Below, one piece after another: positions 15,814-23,005 of a DNA stretch of 34,484 bases. The translations under genes and the position numbers were made by a program. This DNA comes from Chloroflexota bacterium (GTDB taxonomy: Bacteria; Chloroflexota; Anaerolineae; Anaerolineales; Anaerolineaceae): NCBI GenBank assembly GCA_012798455.1, contig JAAZNC010000079.1, positions 1 to 34,484 on the forward strand. The letters run 5' to 3'. Each line of letters starts with the position of its first letter. Position 1 is the stretch's first letter. Below the pieces are notes generated by a model. That model was not told the DNA's origin, ran no database searches, and saw nothing but the letters and a program-made list of their open reading frames with translations.

Positions 15814-16365
15814 TTATTTATTCGTCAATCCCCTTCTGTAATCTTGTAAAAAAGACTCTAAAAGTGCTAGTTTTGTCTCAATAATACCTCGATGTCGGCT
15901 TTGCGTTTTATTCACGTCATGCTTAAGTTCAATTATAGGAAAATTCCTTATGTGGGCAATAGATTCTTTACTTGAAGGCGATAACTTTCCAACCAGTTCA
16001 AGCATCTCTTGTTCCCATATATGGTATTTTTTAACAAAACGCTTCACATCTTTCTTTGTCTTTAACCTTTCAATCTTGCTTCTTAACTTAATTCCTTTAG
16101 TTCTCATTTCAGTTAATTTCAGCAATTCTGAAGGTTCAATGTATATTCTTTTCGCTGTACTCCAAGCAAGTCCAATTGACCAGACAAAAAAGGCAATTGC
16201 AATCCAAAAATACCAAGGAATATTAGTTGTTAATATTGACCATGAGAATATTTGGGCATCGGGAGGAAAAAAGAATTGAAAAACTCCTATCATAGCAAAC
16301 ACCCCTCCAATAATCCAAGTCCACAACGCACCAAGAGCAATTGATAGAAATACTTTGAAGCGCAC
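15814..16365 (-). CDS. Unknown two-helix membrane protein with coiled-coil tail
   Basis: The 183-residue protein starts at GTG 16365 with a strong AAGGAGG five bases upstream. Two membrane helices are visible (about 5-32, FLSIALGALWTWIIGGVFAM; about 47-68, IPWYFWIAIAFFVWSIGLAW), followed by a highly charged, mostly helical cytoplasmic tail (LLKLTEMRTKGIKLRSKIERL...), likely coiled coil. I do not recognise a family. It is AT-rich like the rest of this block and has a divergent partner starting at 16468. Confidence 0.6.
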   Translation of the reverse strand: MRFKVFLSIALGALWTWIIGGVFAMIGVFQFFFPPDAQIFSWSILTTNIPWYFWIAIAFFVWSIGLAWSTAKRIYIEPSELLKLTEMRTKGIKLRSKIERLKTKKDVKRFVKKYHIWEQEMLELVGKLSPSSKESIAHIRNFPIIELKHDVNKTQSRHRGIIETKLALLESFLQDYRRGLTNK

Positions 16366-16414
16366 AATGTCCTCCTTACTATTATTCTACACTTAGTAAG
16401 GGGAACTACATTCA

Positions 16415-16444
16415 TTGACTTTTTCATAATATCCTTTCTATAAT
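16415..16444 (+). promoter_or_regulatory. Promoter of the 16468 gene
   Basis: TTGACT (16415-16420) and TATAAT (16439-16444) have an 18-bp spacer; the predicted start is about 16451, with GGAG just before ATG 16468. Confidence 0.6.
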
Positions 16445-16467
16445 ATATTTAGCATAAAGAAGGAGCG

Positions 16468-16725
16468 ATGGAGAATCCACAATATGACTTTATCGTACGT
16501 ATAATATCTGATGTTAAGCCAAATATTAGTGAAGCAGTATTAGAGCATAAATTATCAATGGCTATTTTTAATTTAGACGAGATAATTCACGAGAGATTTG
16601 GTAAAGGGGCGAACATTCTGTCATACAATCTGTGTCGCCACGAGACAACCATTCTTCTATCTTTTCTAATTCAGTATTCAGGTACTGAGCAATTATGCGC
16701 AATCGCTTCACACGATCAGAAATAG
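16468..16725 (+). CDS. Small unknown protein, probably with a foreign 3' end
   Basis: The 85-codon frame has a good promoter and a GGAG element only two bases before its ATG. The first 50 residues (MENPQYDFIVRIISDVKPN...IHERFGKG) look like a normal helical protein start. The remainder is antisense to the gene at 16568-16789 and reads like a shadow of it (Cys- and Ser-rich, low order). I infer that this gene was truncated near 16617 by a rearrangement. I do not recognise the family. Confidence 0.4.
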   Translation: MENPQYDFIVRIISDVKPNISEAVLEHKLSMAIFNLDEIIHERFGKGANILSYNLCRHETTILLSFLIQYSGTEQLCAIASHDQK

Positions 16726-16789
16726 ATTCAACTACTCCTGCAGATGAGTCAGGATAAATTTTAATAACTGAAGAATCTGTATTCTGCAT
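16568..16789 (-). CDS. Small unknown helical protein
   Basis: The 73-residue frame starts at ATG 16789 behind a textbook ribosome site (AAGGAGGT). The central segment (ISDRVKRLRIIAQYLNTELEKIEEWLSRG) is strongly helical and amphipathic. The last 20 residues, where it overlaps the convergent gene, look less protein-like. I do not recognise it. Confidence 0.45.
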   Translation of the reverse strand: MQNTDSSVIKIYPDSSAGVVESISDRVKRLRIIAQYLNTELEKIEEWLSRGDTDCMTECSPLYQISRELSRLN

Positions 16790-17092
16790 TACTATTACCT
16801 CCTTTCTTATATAGGTTTGTAATATATACTAGTGCCTAAAGTTTTCTTTATTTTTTACACATACTATTTTCTTGTTCCCAATGTAGGGACTTCTGAAAAA
16901 CCCATACCCATGCTTCACACAGCACTTCGGCTTGTTCATATTGAGAATTAGTTATACGAGCACTGAGTAAGCTAACGCCAGGATTATTGTATATTCTTGA
17001 TTTACAGGTTGTGCAAAAGTACAATTGAAATACTAATAAATCGGGCAAATTGTTCGTTGCGAAGAACGTTTCTTCATTGACGAGGAGGGAGT
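16790..17092. other. AT-rich gap with no supported gene
   Basis: This 303-bp stretch between the small minus-strand gene and the NUDIX remnant holds no frame with a ribosome site. A 66-codon minus frame (16848-17048) starts at TTG without any Shine-Dalgarno sequence and is not accepted. The left end should contain the promoter of the gene at 16568-16789. A ribosome site (GAGGAGGGAG) for the NUDIX remnant lies at 17082-17091. Confidence 0.6.
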
Positions 17093-17664
17093 ATGAGTCC
17101 TAAAAAATTACGAGGCTGGGAAACCGTTAAAAAAAACTATTCTCGAGCATAGCAAATTTTTGACAGTTGAAAGTCATACGATAAAACTTCCTGATGGGCA
17201 GATGATTCCCGATTGCCCTGGATTATCATTCCGAGTGCTGCCATTGTCCTTGCGGTAACGGAAGATAATCAATTCCTTTACTTTCGCCAAACGAAATATG
17301 CTGTGGAAGGAACAACCTTAGCACCCGTGGGCGGGATGCTTGAGCCAAATGAAAAACCACTGGATGCTGCAAAACGGGAACTGCTTGAAGAAACAGGGTA
17401 TGAATCGACTCATTGGGTTAGTTTGGGAAGCTATGCTCTGGATCCCAATCGAGGTATCGCAACCATGCATTTATTTTTGGCTCTGGAAGCAAAAATAAAT
17501 GCATGGAACCCCACAGTGACGATCTGGAAGATCAGGAGTTATTGTTTCTCAACCAAAGTGAAATTGAAAATGCGTTAAAATCGGGAGAATTCAAAATATT
17601 AGCCTGGGCAGCAGTTATCTCAATGTCTTTGAATTATTTCGCCGCTTTTGGAAACACCAGGTAA
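17093..17664 (+). pseudogene. NUDIX hydrolase (ADP-ribose pyrophosphatase-like) with three frameshifts
   Basis: The start ATG 17093 has an excellent ribosome site, and translation over three frames gives a near-complete NUDIX protein. Break 1 is an extra A in the A-run near 17130-17138. Break 2 is a lost base near 17212, where the family has Asp-Trp-Pro-Trp (GATTG-CCCTGG). Break 3 lies between 17490 and 17515, before DDLEDQELLFLNQSEIENALKSGEF, and coincides with the right arm of a perfect palindrome. The Nudix box itself is intact (GX5EX7REUXEEXGU around GMLEPNEKPLDAAKRELLEETGY). The intact family hydrolyses nucleoside diphosphate derivatives such as ADP-ribose; this copy should be inactive unless recoded. 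Confidence 0.85.
17463..17506. repeat. Perfect 17-bp inverted repeat inside the NUDIX remnant
   Basis: CCATGCATTTATTTTTG (17463-17479) and its exact reverse complement (17490-17506) flank a 10-base loop. The left arm encodes normal family sequence (TMHLFLA); the right arm replaces the expected residues after LEAK, so the right arm looks like a templated inverted copy. Confidence 0.9.
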
Positions 17665-17815
17665 TTAAAGAACATCGTGATTCTATATTTTAAGATGAAC
17701 CAATGGTAAATAATAAGCAAATGACATTGAAAAATCCGGGGGATTATCTGTGAAAAAATTTTCGGGAGATAGAATTCGTTGGTTAAGTTAAAGGGGAGGA
17801 AATTTAAAAATTCAG

Positions 17816-17888
17816 TCGGGGTGGGCGGACTTGAACCGCCGACCTCTGCGTCCCAAACGCAGCGCGCTTCCAGCTGCGCTACACCCCG
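17816..17888 (-). tRNA. tRNA-Pro (anticodon TGG)
   Basis: Read on the minus strand, acceptor CGGGGTG pairs with CACCCCG, the anticodon stem CTGCG/CGCAG encloses TTTGGGA (TGG, complementary to 17853-17855), and the T arm GGCGG-TTCAAGT-CCGCC is perfect. The discriminator is A; CCA is not encoded. Its 3' end points toward the accessory block at 13.4-17.7 kb. Confidence 0.97.
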
Positions 17889-17896
17889 GCGCATGA

Positions 17897-17926
17897 AGTA
17901 TAATCGGTTAACGCGGGAACCGTCAA
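17897..17926 (-). promoter_or_regulatory. Promoter of tRNA-Pro
   Basis: On the minus strand, TTGACG (17926-17921) and TATACT (17902-17897) are 18 bp apart. Transcription would begin within a few bases of the mature 5' end. A plus-strand TATAAT (17899-17904) overlaps the -10 box and may serve the divergent esterase operon. Confidence 0.75.
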
Positions 17927-17941
17927 GGAGTGCCGATTCGT

Positions 17942-18841
17942 ATGCGCAGTCACCCATTTAACCGAACCACCCATCATTTCTTCCTCTTCCTGATGCCGGT
18001 TTTCCTATTAATGGGTTGTGCCTCTCCTGCTCAAACGGCGGTGCAGACCCCCACCGAGGAACTGCCCACTTCCACGGTACAGCTGGCTACCCCGACCGAG
18101 GATGCTGCCGGCACCCAGCATCTGTGTGAGCGGAGCGGCACCATACAGTCTTTCAACCTCGCCTCTGACCTGCTCAACGATACCCTTTCCTTTGACATCT
18201 ACTTTCCGCCCTGCTATGATCCGCACACCACCACCCCTTACCCGCTCATCTATTTATTGCACGGGCAGGAACAGGATGCGTCTATGTGGCAGGATATCGG
18301 CATTCAGGCGGCTGCCGATGCGCTCATTCTGGAGCAGTCCCGCCAGCCCTTCCTCATCGTGATGCCCGTCGAACAGTATTACTTCCGCTCATCGGAGAAC
18401 AACCACTACCCTGATGCTATCCTGCAGGAGCTGCTGCCTATGATCGAGAGCAACCTGCCGGTGTGCGCAGAAAGGGAATGCCGCGCTATTGGCGGAGTCT
18501 CGCGCGGGGGTGCCTGGGCAGTACGCCTGGCGCTCAGCAACTGGGATGTGTTCGGTGCGCTGGGCGCGCACAGCATACCGCTTTTCAATGGCGATCTGGA
18601 TTCCTTGCCTGATTGGCTGTCTGCCATCCCGCTCGCTGACCTGCCGCGCATCTATGCCGATGTGGGCAGCACTGACCCCGCCGTGAAGGAGGCTTACGCC
18701 TTTGAGCAAGAACTGAACGCGTTGGGGGTACCGCATGAATGGCATCTCAACTCCGGTCGCCATAATGAAACCTACTGGGCGGAGCAGCTCCCCGCTTACC
18801 TGGCATGGTACACCTTACCCTGGATGGAGGACTCCAATTAG
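17942..18841 (+). CDS. Lipoprotein esterase (esterase D / alpha-beta hydrolase family), first of two
   Basis: The 299-residue exported protein has a lipobox at LLMGC, a Thr/Pro-rich spacer and then an alpha/beta hydrolase domain of the esterase D (Fes/antigen 85-like) type: YPLIYLLHGQEQDASMW supplies the oxyanion strand, GGVSRGG carries Ser187, and NSGRHNETYW the His; Asp is probably in DVGSTDP. It should hydrolyse ester bonds outside the membrane; the substrate is unknown. I take ATG 17942 as start; AAGGAG lies 11 bases upstream, a bit far, and GTG 17930 is the alternative. It heads an operon with a paralogue and ccmF. Confidence 0.85.
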   Translation: MRSHPFNRTTHHFFLFLMPVFLLMGCASPAQTAVQTPTEELPTSTVQLATPTEDAAGTQHLCERSGTIQSFNLASDLLNDTLSFDIYFPPCYDPHTTTPYPLIYLLHGQEQDASMWQDIGIQAAADALILEQSRQPFLIVMPVEQYYFRSSENNHYPDAILQELLPMIESNLPVCAERECRAIGGVSRGGAWAVRLALSNWDVFGALGAHSIPLFNGDLDSLPDWLSAIPLADLPRIYADVGSTDPAVKEAYAFEQELNALGVPHEWHLNSGRHNETYWAEQLPAYLAWYTLPWMEDSN

Positions 18842-18844
18842 AAT

Positions 18845-19732
18845 ATGGATCGAAAAAATAACATTAATGTTGGCATCATACTGGTTCTTTTATCCTCTGC
18901 ATTTAGTGCCTGTGCTTCCCCTGCGGCAGCGGCTACCGCTACCCCGCAACCCAGCGCCACCGTCACGGCTACTCCTGAGGTCCCCACTGCTACCCCCACG
19001 CCTGCCGGCTGCCAGGAGATGCAGGGTCATTTTGAATACCAGGAGATCCAGACCACCCTCATGACCCACCCGCTTTCTTTGCGCGTCTATCTGCCGGTCT
19101 GCTATGATCCCGATGGGGAGTATGAATACCCGGTGCTGTATTTCTTGCACGGGCAGAGTTTTACAGATGACCAGTGGGACCGCCTGGGGGCGGATGAGAC
19201 CCTCGATCGCTTGATCCTGGCGGGGGAGGTGGCGCCCTTCATCATCGTCATGCCCAAGGAATCGGATTATATGTCCAACCAGTGGGATTCCAAGTACGGT
19301 CCGGCGCTGGCTGAGGAATTGACGGTGTGGATCGATGAACATTATCCTACCTGTGCTGACCGAATATGCCGTGCGATCGGCGGTCTTTCGCGTGGAGCAG
19401 CCTGGGCTATGCGCAGCGGTTTGATCTACTGGGAAACCTTCGGCAGCATCGGGGCTCATTCCCTGGCACCCTTCCGCGGCGATTTCAACGAAGCGCCCTT
19501 CTGGTTCAAGGAGATCCCGGAAGAGCAGCTCCCGCGCATCTGGATCGATGTTGGGGTGCTGGATGTCAACCTGGATGCCGCCAATACCTTTGAGGTGCGC
19601 CTCACCAAGTATCGCATACCGCACGAATGGCATATCTATCTGGGCACCCATAATGAAGATTACTGGCAGGCACATGTGGAAGAGTACCTGCGCTGGTATG
19701 CAGAAAGCTGGAAAGAAAGGATGAAATCATGA
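18845..19732 (+). CDS. Lipoprotein esterase paralogue, second of two
   Basis: The 295-residue protein starts three bases after the first esterase and has the same plan: signal ending FSACAS (lipobox Cys), a Thr/Pro/Ala spacer, YPVLYFLHGQSFTDDQW, GGLSRGAAW with nucleophile Ser182, DVGVLDVN and LGTHNEDYW. The catalytic triad is retained in both copies, so this is a working tandem duplication with diverged surface residues. The stop overlaps the ccmF start (ATGA), indicating coupled translation. Confidence 0.87.
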   Translation: MDRKNNINVGIILVLLSSAFSACASPAAAATATPQPSATVTATPEVPTATPTPAGCQEMQGHFEYQEIQTTLMTHPLSLRVYLPVCYDPDGEYEYPVLYFLHGQSFTDDQWDRLGADETLDRLILAGEVAPFIIVMPKESDYMSNQWDSKYGPALAEELTVWIDEHYPTCADRICRAIGGLSRGAAWAMRSGLIYWETFGSIGAHSLAPFRGDFNEAPFWFKEIPEEQLPRIWIDVGVLDVNLDAANTFEVRLTKYRIPHEWHIYLGTHNEDYWQAHVEEYLRWYAESWKERMKS

Positions 19733-21720
19733 TCGCGAACATCGGATATTTTTTGTTGGTGTTAGGGGTGGTGTGCAGTGCCCTGGCAGCCCTGCTATGT
19801 TCAGCTGCGCTGTTGAAAAAAGGAAGTTCTTTTCTATTGGAAACACGCCTCCTTTCGGGCATCACCACCCTGTCACTTAGCACGGCTTTCATACTGATAC
19901 TGGTACTGCTGGTGGGCGCACACTTCGATTATGAGATCGTCTATGACAACACCAGCTTGCAGATGAACACACTGCAAAAGATCACGGCGGTGTGGGGCAA
20001 CAAGAACGGCTCCTTACTTTTTTGGAGCCTGCTGCTCTCTCTGGTGGTCAGCATCACTGCCTGGGGTAAGTGGTCGGCTGGTAAACAGCCCTATTTCCAT
20101 GGGGTCATGCTGTTGTTGGACCTGTTCACACTCTTCTTTGCGGCGCTGGTGACGTTTCAAACCAACCCGTTTGCGCGCCTGTGGCAGCTTGCCAGCGGCG
20201 ATGTGGCGGCTTCTGTCTTTGCACCGGCAGGTGCGGTCGTCTTTTACCCCGCAGACGGACAGGGGTTGAATCCCCTGCTCAAACATGTGGGCATGGTCAT
20301 CCATCCCCCGCTGCTGTATCTGGGTTTTATCATGTTCTTTGTACCCTTCACCTTTGCGATCGTTTCGCTGTGGCGCAGGGATTATTCCCCCACCTGGCTG
20401 AGCAGCACGCGCACCTGGATCATCCTGGCGTGGGTGTTTCTCACGGCTGGCATCCTGCTGGGTTGCTGGTGGGCGTATGATATCTTGGGTTGGGGCGGCT
20501 ATTGGAGCTGGGATCCGGTGGAGGTAGCCGGGTTGATGCCGTGGTTGAGTGGACTGGCGCTGCTGCACTGTCTGGAAGTCTACGCCGGCAGTGAACGGGT
20601 TCGGCGCTGGTCTTATGTGCAGATCATCGCCAGCATGCTGCTTATCATCTTTGGCATCTACCTTTCCCGCACCGGGGCGGTTTCGTCGGTGCATGCTTAT
20701 TCCCAGAGCAATATCGGTCCCGCTTTTATGGGCTTTTTCATCTTTCTGTTGCTGGTTTCTATTGGCTCACTGCTCGCGCGCTGGAAAGACATTAAACCAC
20801 ACACTCCCCGCCAGCCTTTCCTCACAAGAGAAGGGCTGACCGTCACCCTGCAGGCTGGGGTGAGCCTGCTGGTTCTCATCTGCCTGGTAGGGGTCACCTT
20901 ACCACTCACCTCGCGGGTGATCAGCGGGCAGACTACCGAACCTTCCCAGGTCTTTTATGAGTGGAATGCTGCGCCGGTGCTGATGGTCATCTTCGTCATC
21001 ACCGCGCTGGGCTTTTTACCAAATAAAAAGAAATTGCGTACCCTTTCCGTTCTGATCGGATTCGCGCTTACGGTGCTGGCTGGTATTTTATACGGCAAAC
21101 TGAATGTCCCAGCCTTGTTCGGGCTGTGGACGGTCTTCTTCACCCTGACGGCGCTGCTGCTGGCGGCTGGCTATCGATTACGCCGTTCCACGTCTGCCAG
21201 GGGGTTGTGGGTTGCCCGCCTTGCCAGCCTCACACTTCACATTGGTTTTGTATTGCTTGCCCTGGGGGTGGTGGGCAGCCGCACGCTGCCGGATTCCGTT
21301 GTGGTTTCCCTGGATGCCGGGCAGAGCACCACGGTCGCTAAATGGCAGGTCAGCAAGGGCATTTCCGAAGTGGAAGCCGCTGCGGATGAACAGGTCTTGT
21401 ACGCCGAGCAGTACACCTTCCAACGTGAAGGTGGGAGCGCTATCATCTTGCACCCGCAGGTGCTATGGTATGCCGATACCCGCAGCAGCGTCTCTTCGCC
21501 CGCCATCCGTTCGGATCTGGCAGGCGATACCTACGCTGCCATTCTGGAGTGGGACGGTACCCCCAATGGTGCTACGACCGTACTGCTGTCTTATTTCCCC
21601 TTCATGACCTGGTTATGGATCGGTGGTGTTTTATTGATGGTGGGCGCGCTCGGCTATTTGTTTGCTGCTCGTCCCGACCTCGATCATTCCCAAACAGTCG
21701 ATTCGTCCGGAGGATCATAG
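19729..21720 (+). CDS. ccmF: Cytochrome c biogenesis protein CcmF (haem lyase subunit)
   Basis: The 663-residue integral membrane protein belongs to the CcmF/CcmC/CcsA haem-handling family. The tryptophan-rich WWD motif is at residues 255-266 (WGGYWSWDPVEV) on the extracytoplasmic side, and the flanking His segment (HVGMVIHPPLLYLG, His186 and His192) is present. About fifteen membrane helices are visible. CcmF attaches haem to apocytochrome c. No other ccm gene lies in the window, and it is coupled to two esterase genes, an unusual context. Length is normal. Confidence 0.92.
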   Translation: MIANIGYFLLVLGVVCSALAALLCSAALLKKGSSFLLETRLLSGITTLSLSTAFILILVLLVGAHFDYEIVYDNTSLQMNTLQKITAVWGNKNGSLLFWSLLLSLVVSITAWGKWSAGKQPYFHGVMLLLDLFTLFFAALVTFQTNPFARLWQLASGDVAASVFAPAGAVVFYPADGQGLNPLLKHVGMVIHPPLLYLGFIMFFVPFTFAIVSLWRRDYSPTWLSSTRTWIILAWVFLTAGILLGCWWAYDILGWGGYWSWDPVEVAGLMPWLSGLALLHCLEVYAGSERVRRWSYVQIIASMLLIIFGIYLSRTGAVSSVHAYSQSNIGPAFMGFFIFLLLVSIGSLLARWKDIKPHTPRQPFLTREGLTVTLQAGVSLLVLICLVGVTLPLTSRVISGQTTEPSQVFYEWNAAPVLMVIFVITALGFLPNKKKLRTLSVLIGFALTVLAGILYGKLNVPALFGLWTVFFTLTALLLAAGYRLRRSTSARGLWVARLASLTLHIGFVLLALGVVGSRTLPDSVVVSLDAGQSTTVAKWQVSKGISEVEAAADEQVLYAEQYTFQREGGSAIILHPQVLWYADTRSSVSSPAIRSDLAGDTYAAILEWDGTPNGATTVLLSYFPFMTWLWIGGVLLMVGALGYLFAARPDLDHSQTVDSSGGS

Positions 21721-21746
21721 AGATCTGCATATATCCTGTGCATCAT

Positions 21747-21764
21747 TTCTTCACAGGTTCTTCA
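21747..21764 (+). promoter_or_regulatory. Direct-repeat site, probable OmpR-type response regulator box
   Basis: TTCTTCA occurs at 21747-21753 and 21758-21764, with an 11-bp period (one helical turn). OmpR/PhoB-type regulators bind such repeats as tandem dimers. The site lies upstream of the small exported protein at 21812, near the two-component genes. Confidence 0.5.
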
Positions 21765-21811
21765 TATCTTGCGTTTATCCTTTTAGGTGAATAAAACCTG
21801 AGAGGTGAAAG

Positions 21812-22252
21812 ATGAAAAAAGGACTGGTGATTGCACTGATCGTAGGCGGGGTGTTCCTGGCTGCATGTGGTGCATTGTTTACTTTTTCGTACGTGACCCG
21901 CAATGCTTTTCATAGCGGTCTGAATCTTTTCGGTACCCCGGCGCGGGTGTGGAATGATTCAATTGCCAATGAGGATGGGTTCATACCGCGCGGTATGATG
22001 CGCGGTGGCGGGCGCGGTTTTGCAGCCGATGAAGATTTCTACCTGCAGCGCTGGGCGTACATGCTCGGCATGCCGGTGGATGAGCTGCAGGATCGTCTGG
22101 ATGCAGGCGAAGCATTGGATGAGATTGCCGAATCGTTGGGCGTGGATATACCCTGCGATGAACTGTGGGATGGAACGGATGCTGACCTCAAAGACACCGA
22201 TTCCACCAGCTGGGATTGGGACGGCTGCGGAGCCGCAGGCATGTGCTTCTAG
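21812..22252 (+). CDS. Small exported or membrane-anchored protein, Gly/Met/Arg patch
   Basis: The 146-residue protein starts with a hydrophobic segment, LVIALIVGGVFLAACGALFTFSYV, that contains a possible lipobox (LAAC-G) but continues hydrophobic, so either a lipoprotein or a single membrane anchor is possible. A basic patch rich in Met and Gly (PRGMMRGGGRGF) follows, then an acidic C-terminal half (LQDRLDAGEALDEIAESLGVDIPCDELW) and a Cys-containing tail. I do not recognise the family. A direct-repeat regulator box upstream and the two-component genes downstream suggest that it is a target or partner of that system. Confidence 0.6.
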   Translation: MKKGLVIALIVGGVFLAACGALFTFSYVTRNAFHSGLNLFGTPARVWNDSIANEDGFIPRGMMRGGGRGFAADEDFYLQRWAYMLGMPVDELQDRLDAGEALDEIAESLGVDIPCDELWDGTDADLKDTDSTSWDWDGCGAAGMCF

Positions 22253-22272
22253 ACGCACAATCCCATAAAAGC

Positions 22273-22300
22273 ACGGGGCTGGAATGTTCCAGCCCCGTTT
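22273..22300 (+). terminator. Hairpin terminator
   Basis: ACGGGGCTGGAA (22273-22284) and its exact complement (22287-22298) form a strong stem; only a short T-run follows, so partial read-through into the response regulator gene is possible. Confidence 0.7.
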
Positions 22301-22309
22301 GCTTATGAG

Positions 22310-22315
22310 TACAAT
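22310..22315 (+). promoter_or_regulatory. -10 box giving a leaderless response regulator transcript
   Basis: TACAAT ends six bases before ATG 22322, and there is no ribosome site, so transcription would start at or beside the start codon. No good -35 is seen. Confidence 0.4.
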
Positions 22316-22321
22316 AATACT

Positions 22322-23002
22322 ATGGCAAAAATACTGATCATAGAAGATGAACTTGAGCTGGTGAAAGTGCTGCGCTCATACCTGGAGAATGCCGGTTTTA
22401 GCGTGATCACTTCTCTGCGCGGGGATAGCGGCTTGACCACCTGGCACAACGAAAGCCCTGATCTGGTGCTGCTGGACCTGAATTTGCCCGGCATGGATGG
22501 CATTGAGATCGCCAAAGCCATCCGCAAAGAAGCCAGCACGCCCATCATCATGCTCACGGCACGCGTGGAGGATACCGATCGTATCATCGGTTTGGAACTG
22601 GGTGCGGATGATTATGTCACCAAACCCTTCTCGCCGCGCGAGGTGGTGGCACGCGTCAAAGCGGTCTTGCGCCGCTCTCAACCCCCTGAAACTGCCGCGC
22701 AGGTGGTGCAGGTCAAAGATCTGGTGATAGACGAAGAGAGTTTCAAAGTCAGACAGTCCGGCTCTGCGCTTGATCTCACGCGCACCGAGTTTGCCATCTT
22801 GCTGTTGATGGCACAACACCCCGGCAAGGTATACACCCGTTTGCAGCTGCTGGAAGCTGCCCAGGGTGTGGCGTATGAAGGTTATGAGCGCAGCATCGAT
22901 GCGCATATCAAGAACCTGCGCTCCAAACTGGGTGATAAAGCCGACCAACCGCGTTATATCGAGACGGTTTTTGGCATGGGCTATCGCTTCAAGGAGGATT
23001 GA
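22322..23002 (+). CDS. OmpR/PhoB-family response regulator
   Basis: The 226-residue regulator has a receiver domain (residues 1-120) with acidic Glu8/Asp9, phospho-acceptor Asp52 in LLDLNLPGMDG, Thr79 and Lys101 in VTKPF, followed by a winged-helix DNA-binding domain (about 130-226) with LTRTEFAILLLMAQHPGKVYTR and RSIDAHIKNLRSKLG. It is followed three bases later by the histidine kinase gene, so the two form a cognate pair. Confidence 0.95.
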   Translation: MAKILIIEDELELVKVLRSYLENAGFSVITSLRGDSGLTTWHNESPDLVLLDLNLPGMDGIEIAKAIRKEASTPIIMLTARVEDTDRIIGLELGADDYVTKPFSPREVVARVKAVLRRSQPPETAAQVVQVKDLVIDEESFKVRQSGSALDLTRTEFAILLLMAQHPGKVYTRLQLLEAAQGVAYEGYERSIDAHIKNLRSKLGDKADQPRYIETVFGMGYRFKED

Positions 23003-23005
23003 TCC

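Noticed and set aside
13981-16480. Terminal inverted repeats of the IS1595-type element
   Set aside because: Several C/G-rich candidates on both sides were compared by eye; none paired over more than a few bases.
16848-17048. 66-codon minus frame in the AT-rich gap
   Set aside because: TTG start with no Shine-Dalgarno sequence and no family resemblance, although the composition alone does not exclude it.
17816-17888. Attachment-site duplication of tRNA-Pro
   Set aside because: No second copy of the tRNA 3' segment was found in the accessory block or to its left, and no integrase gene is present.
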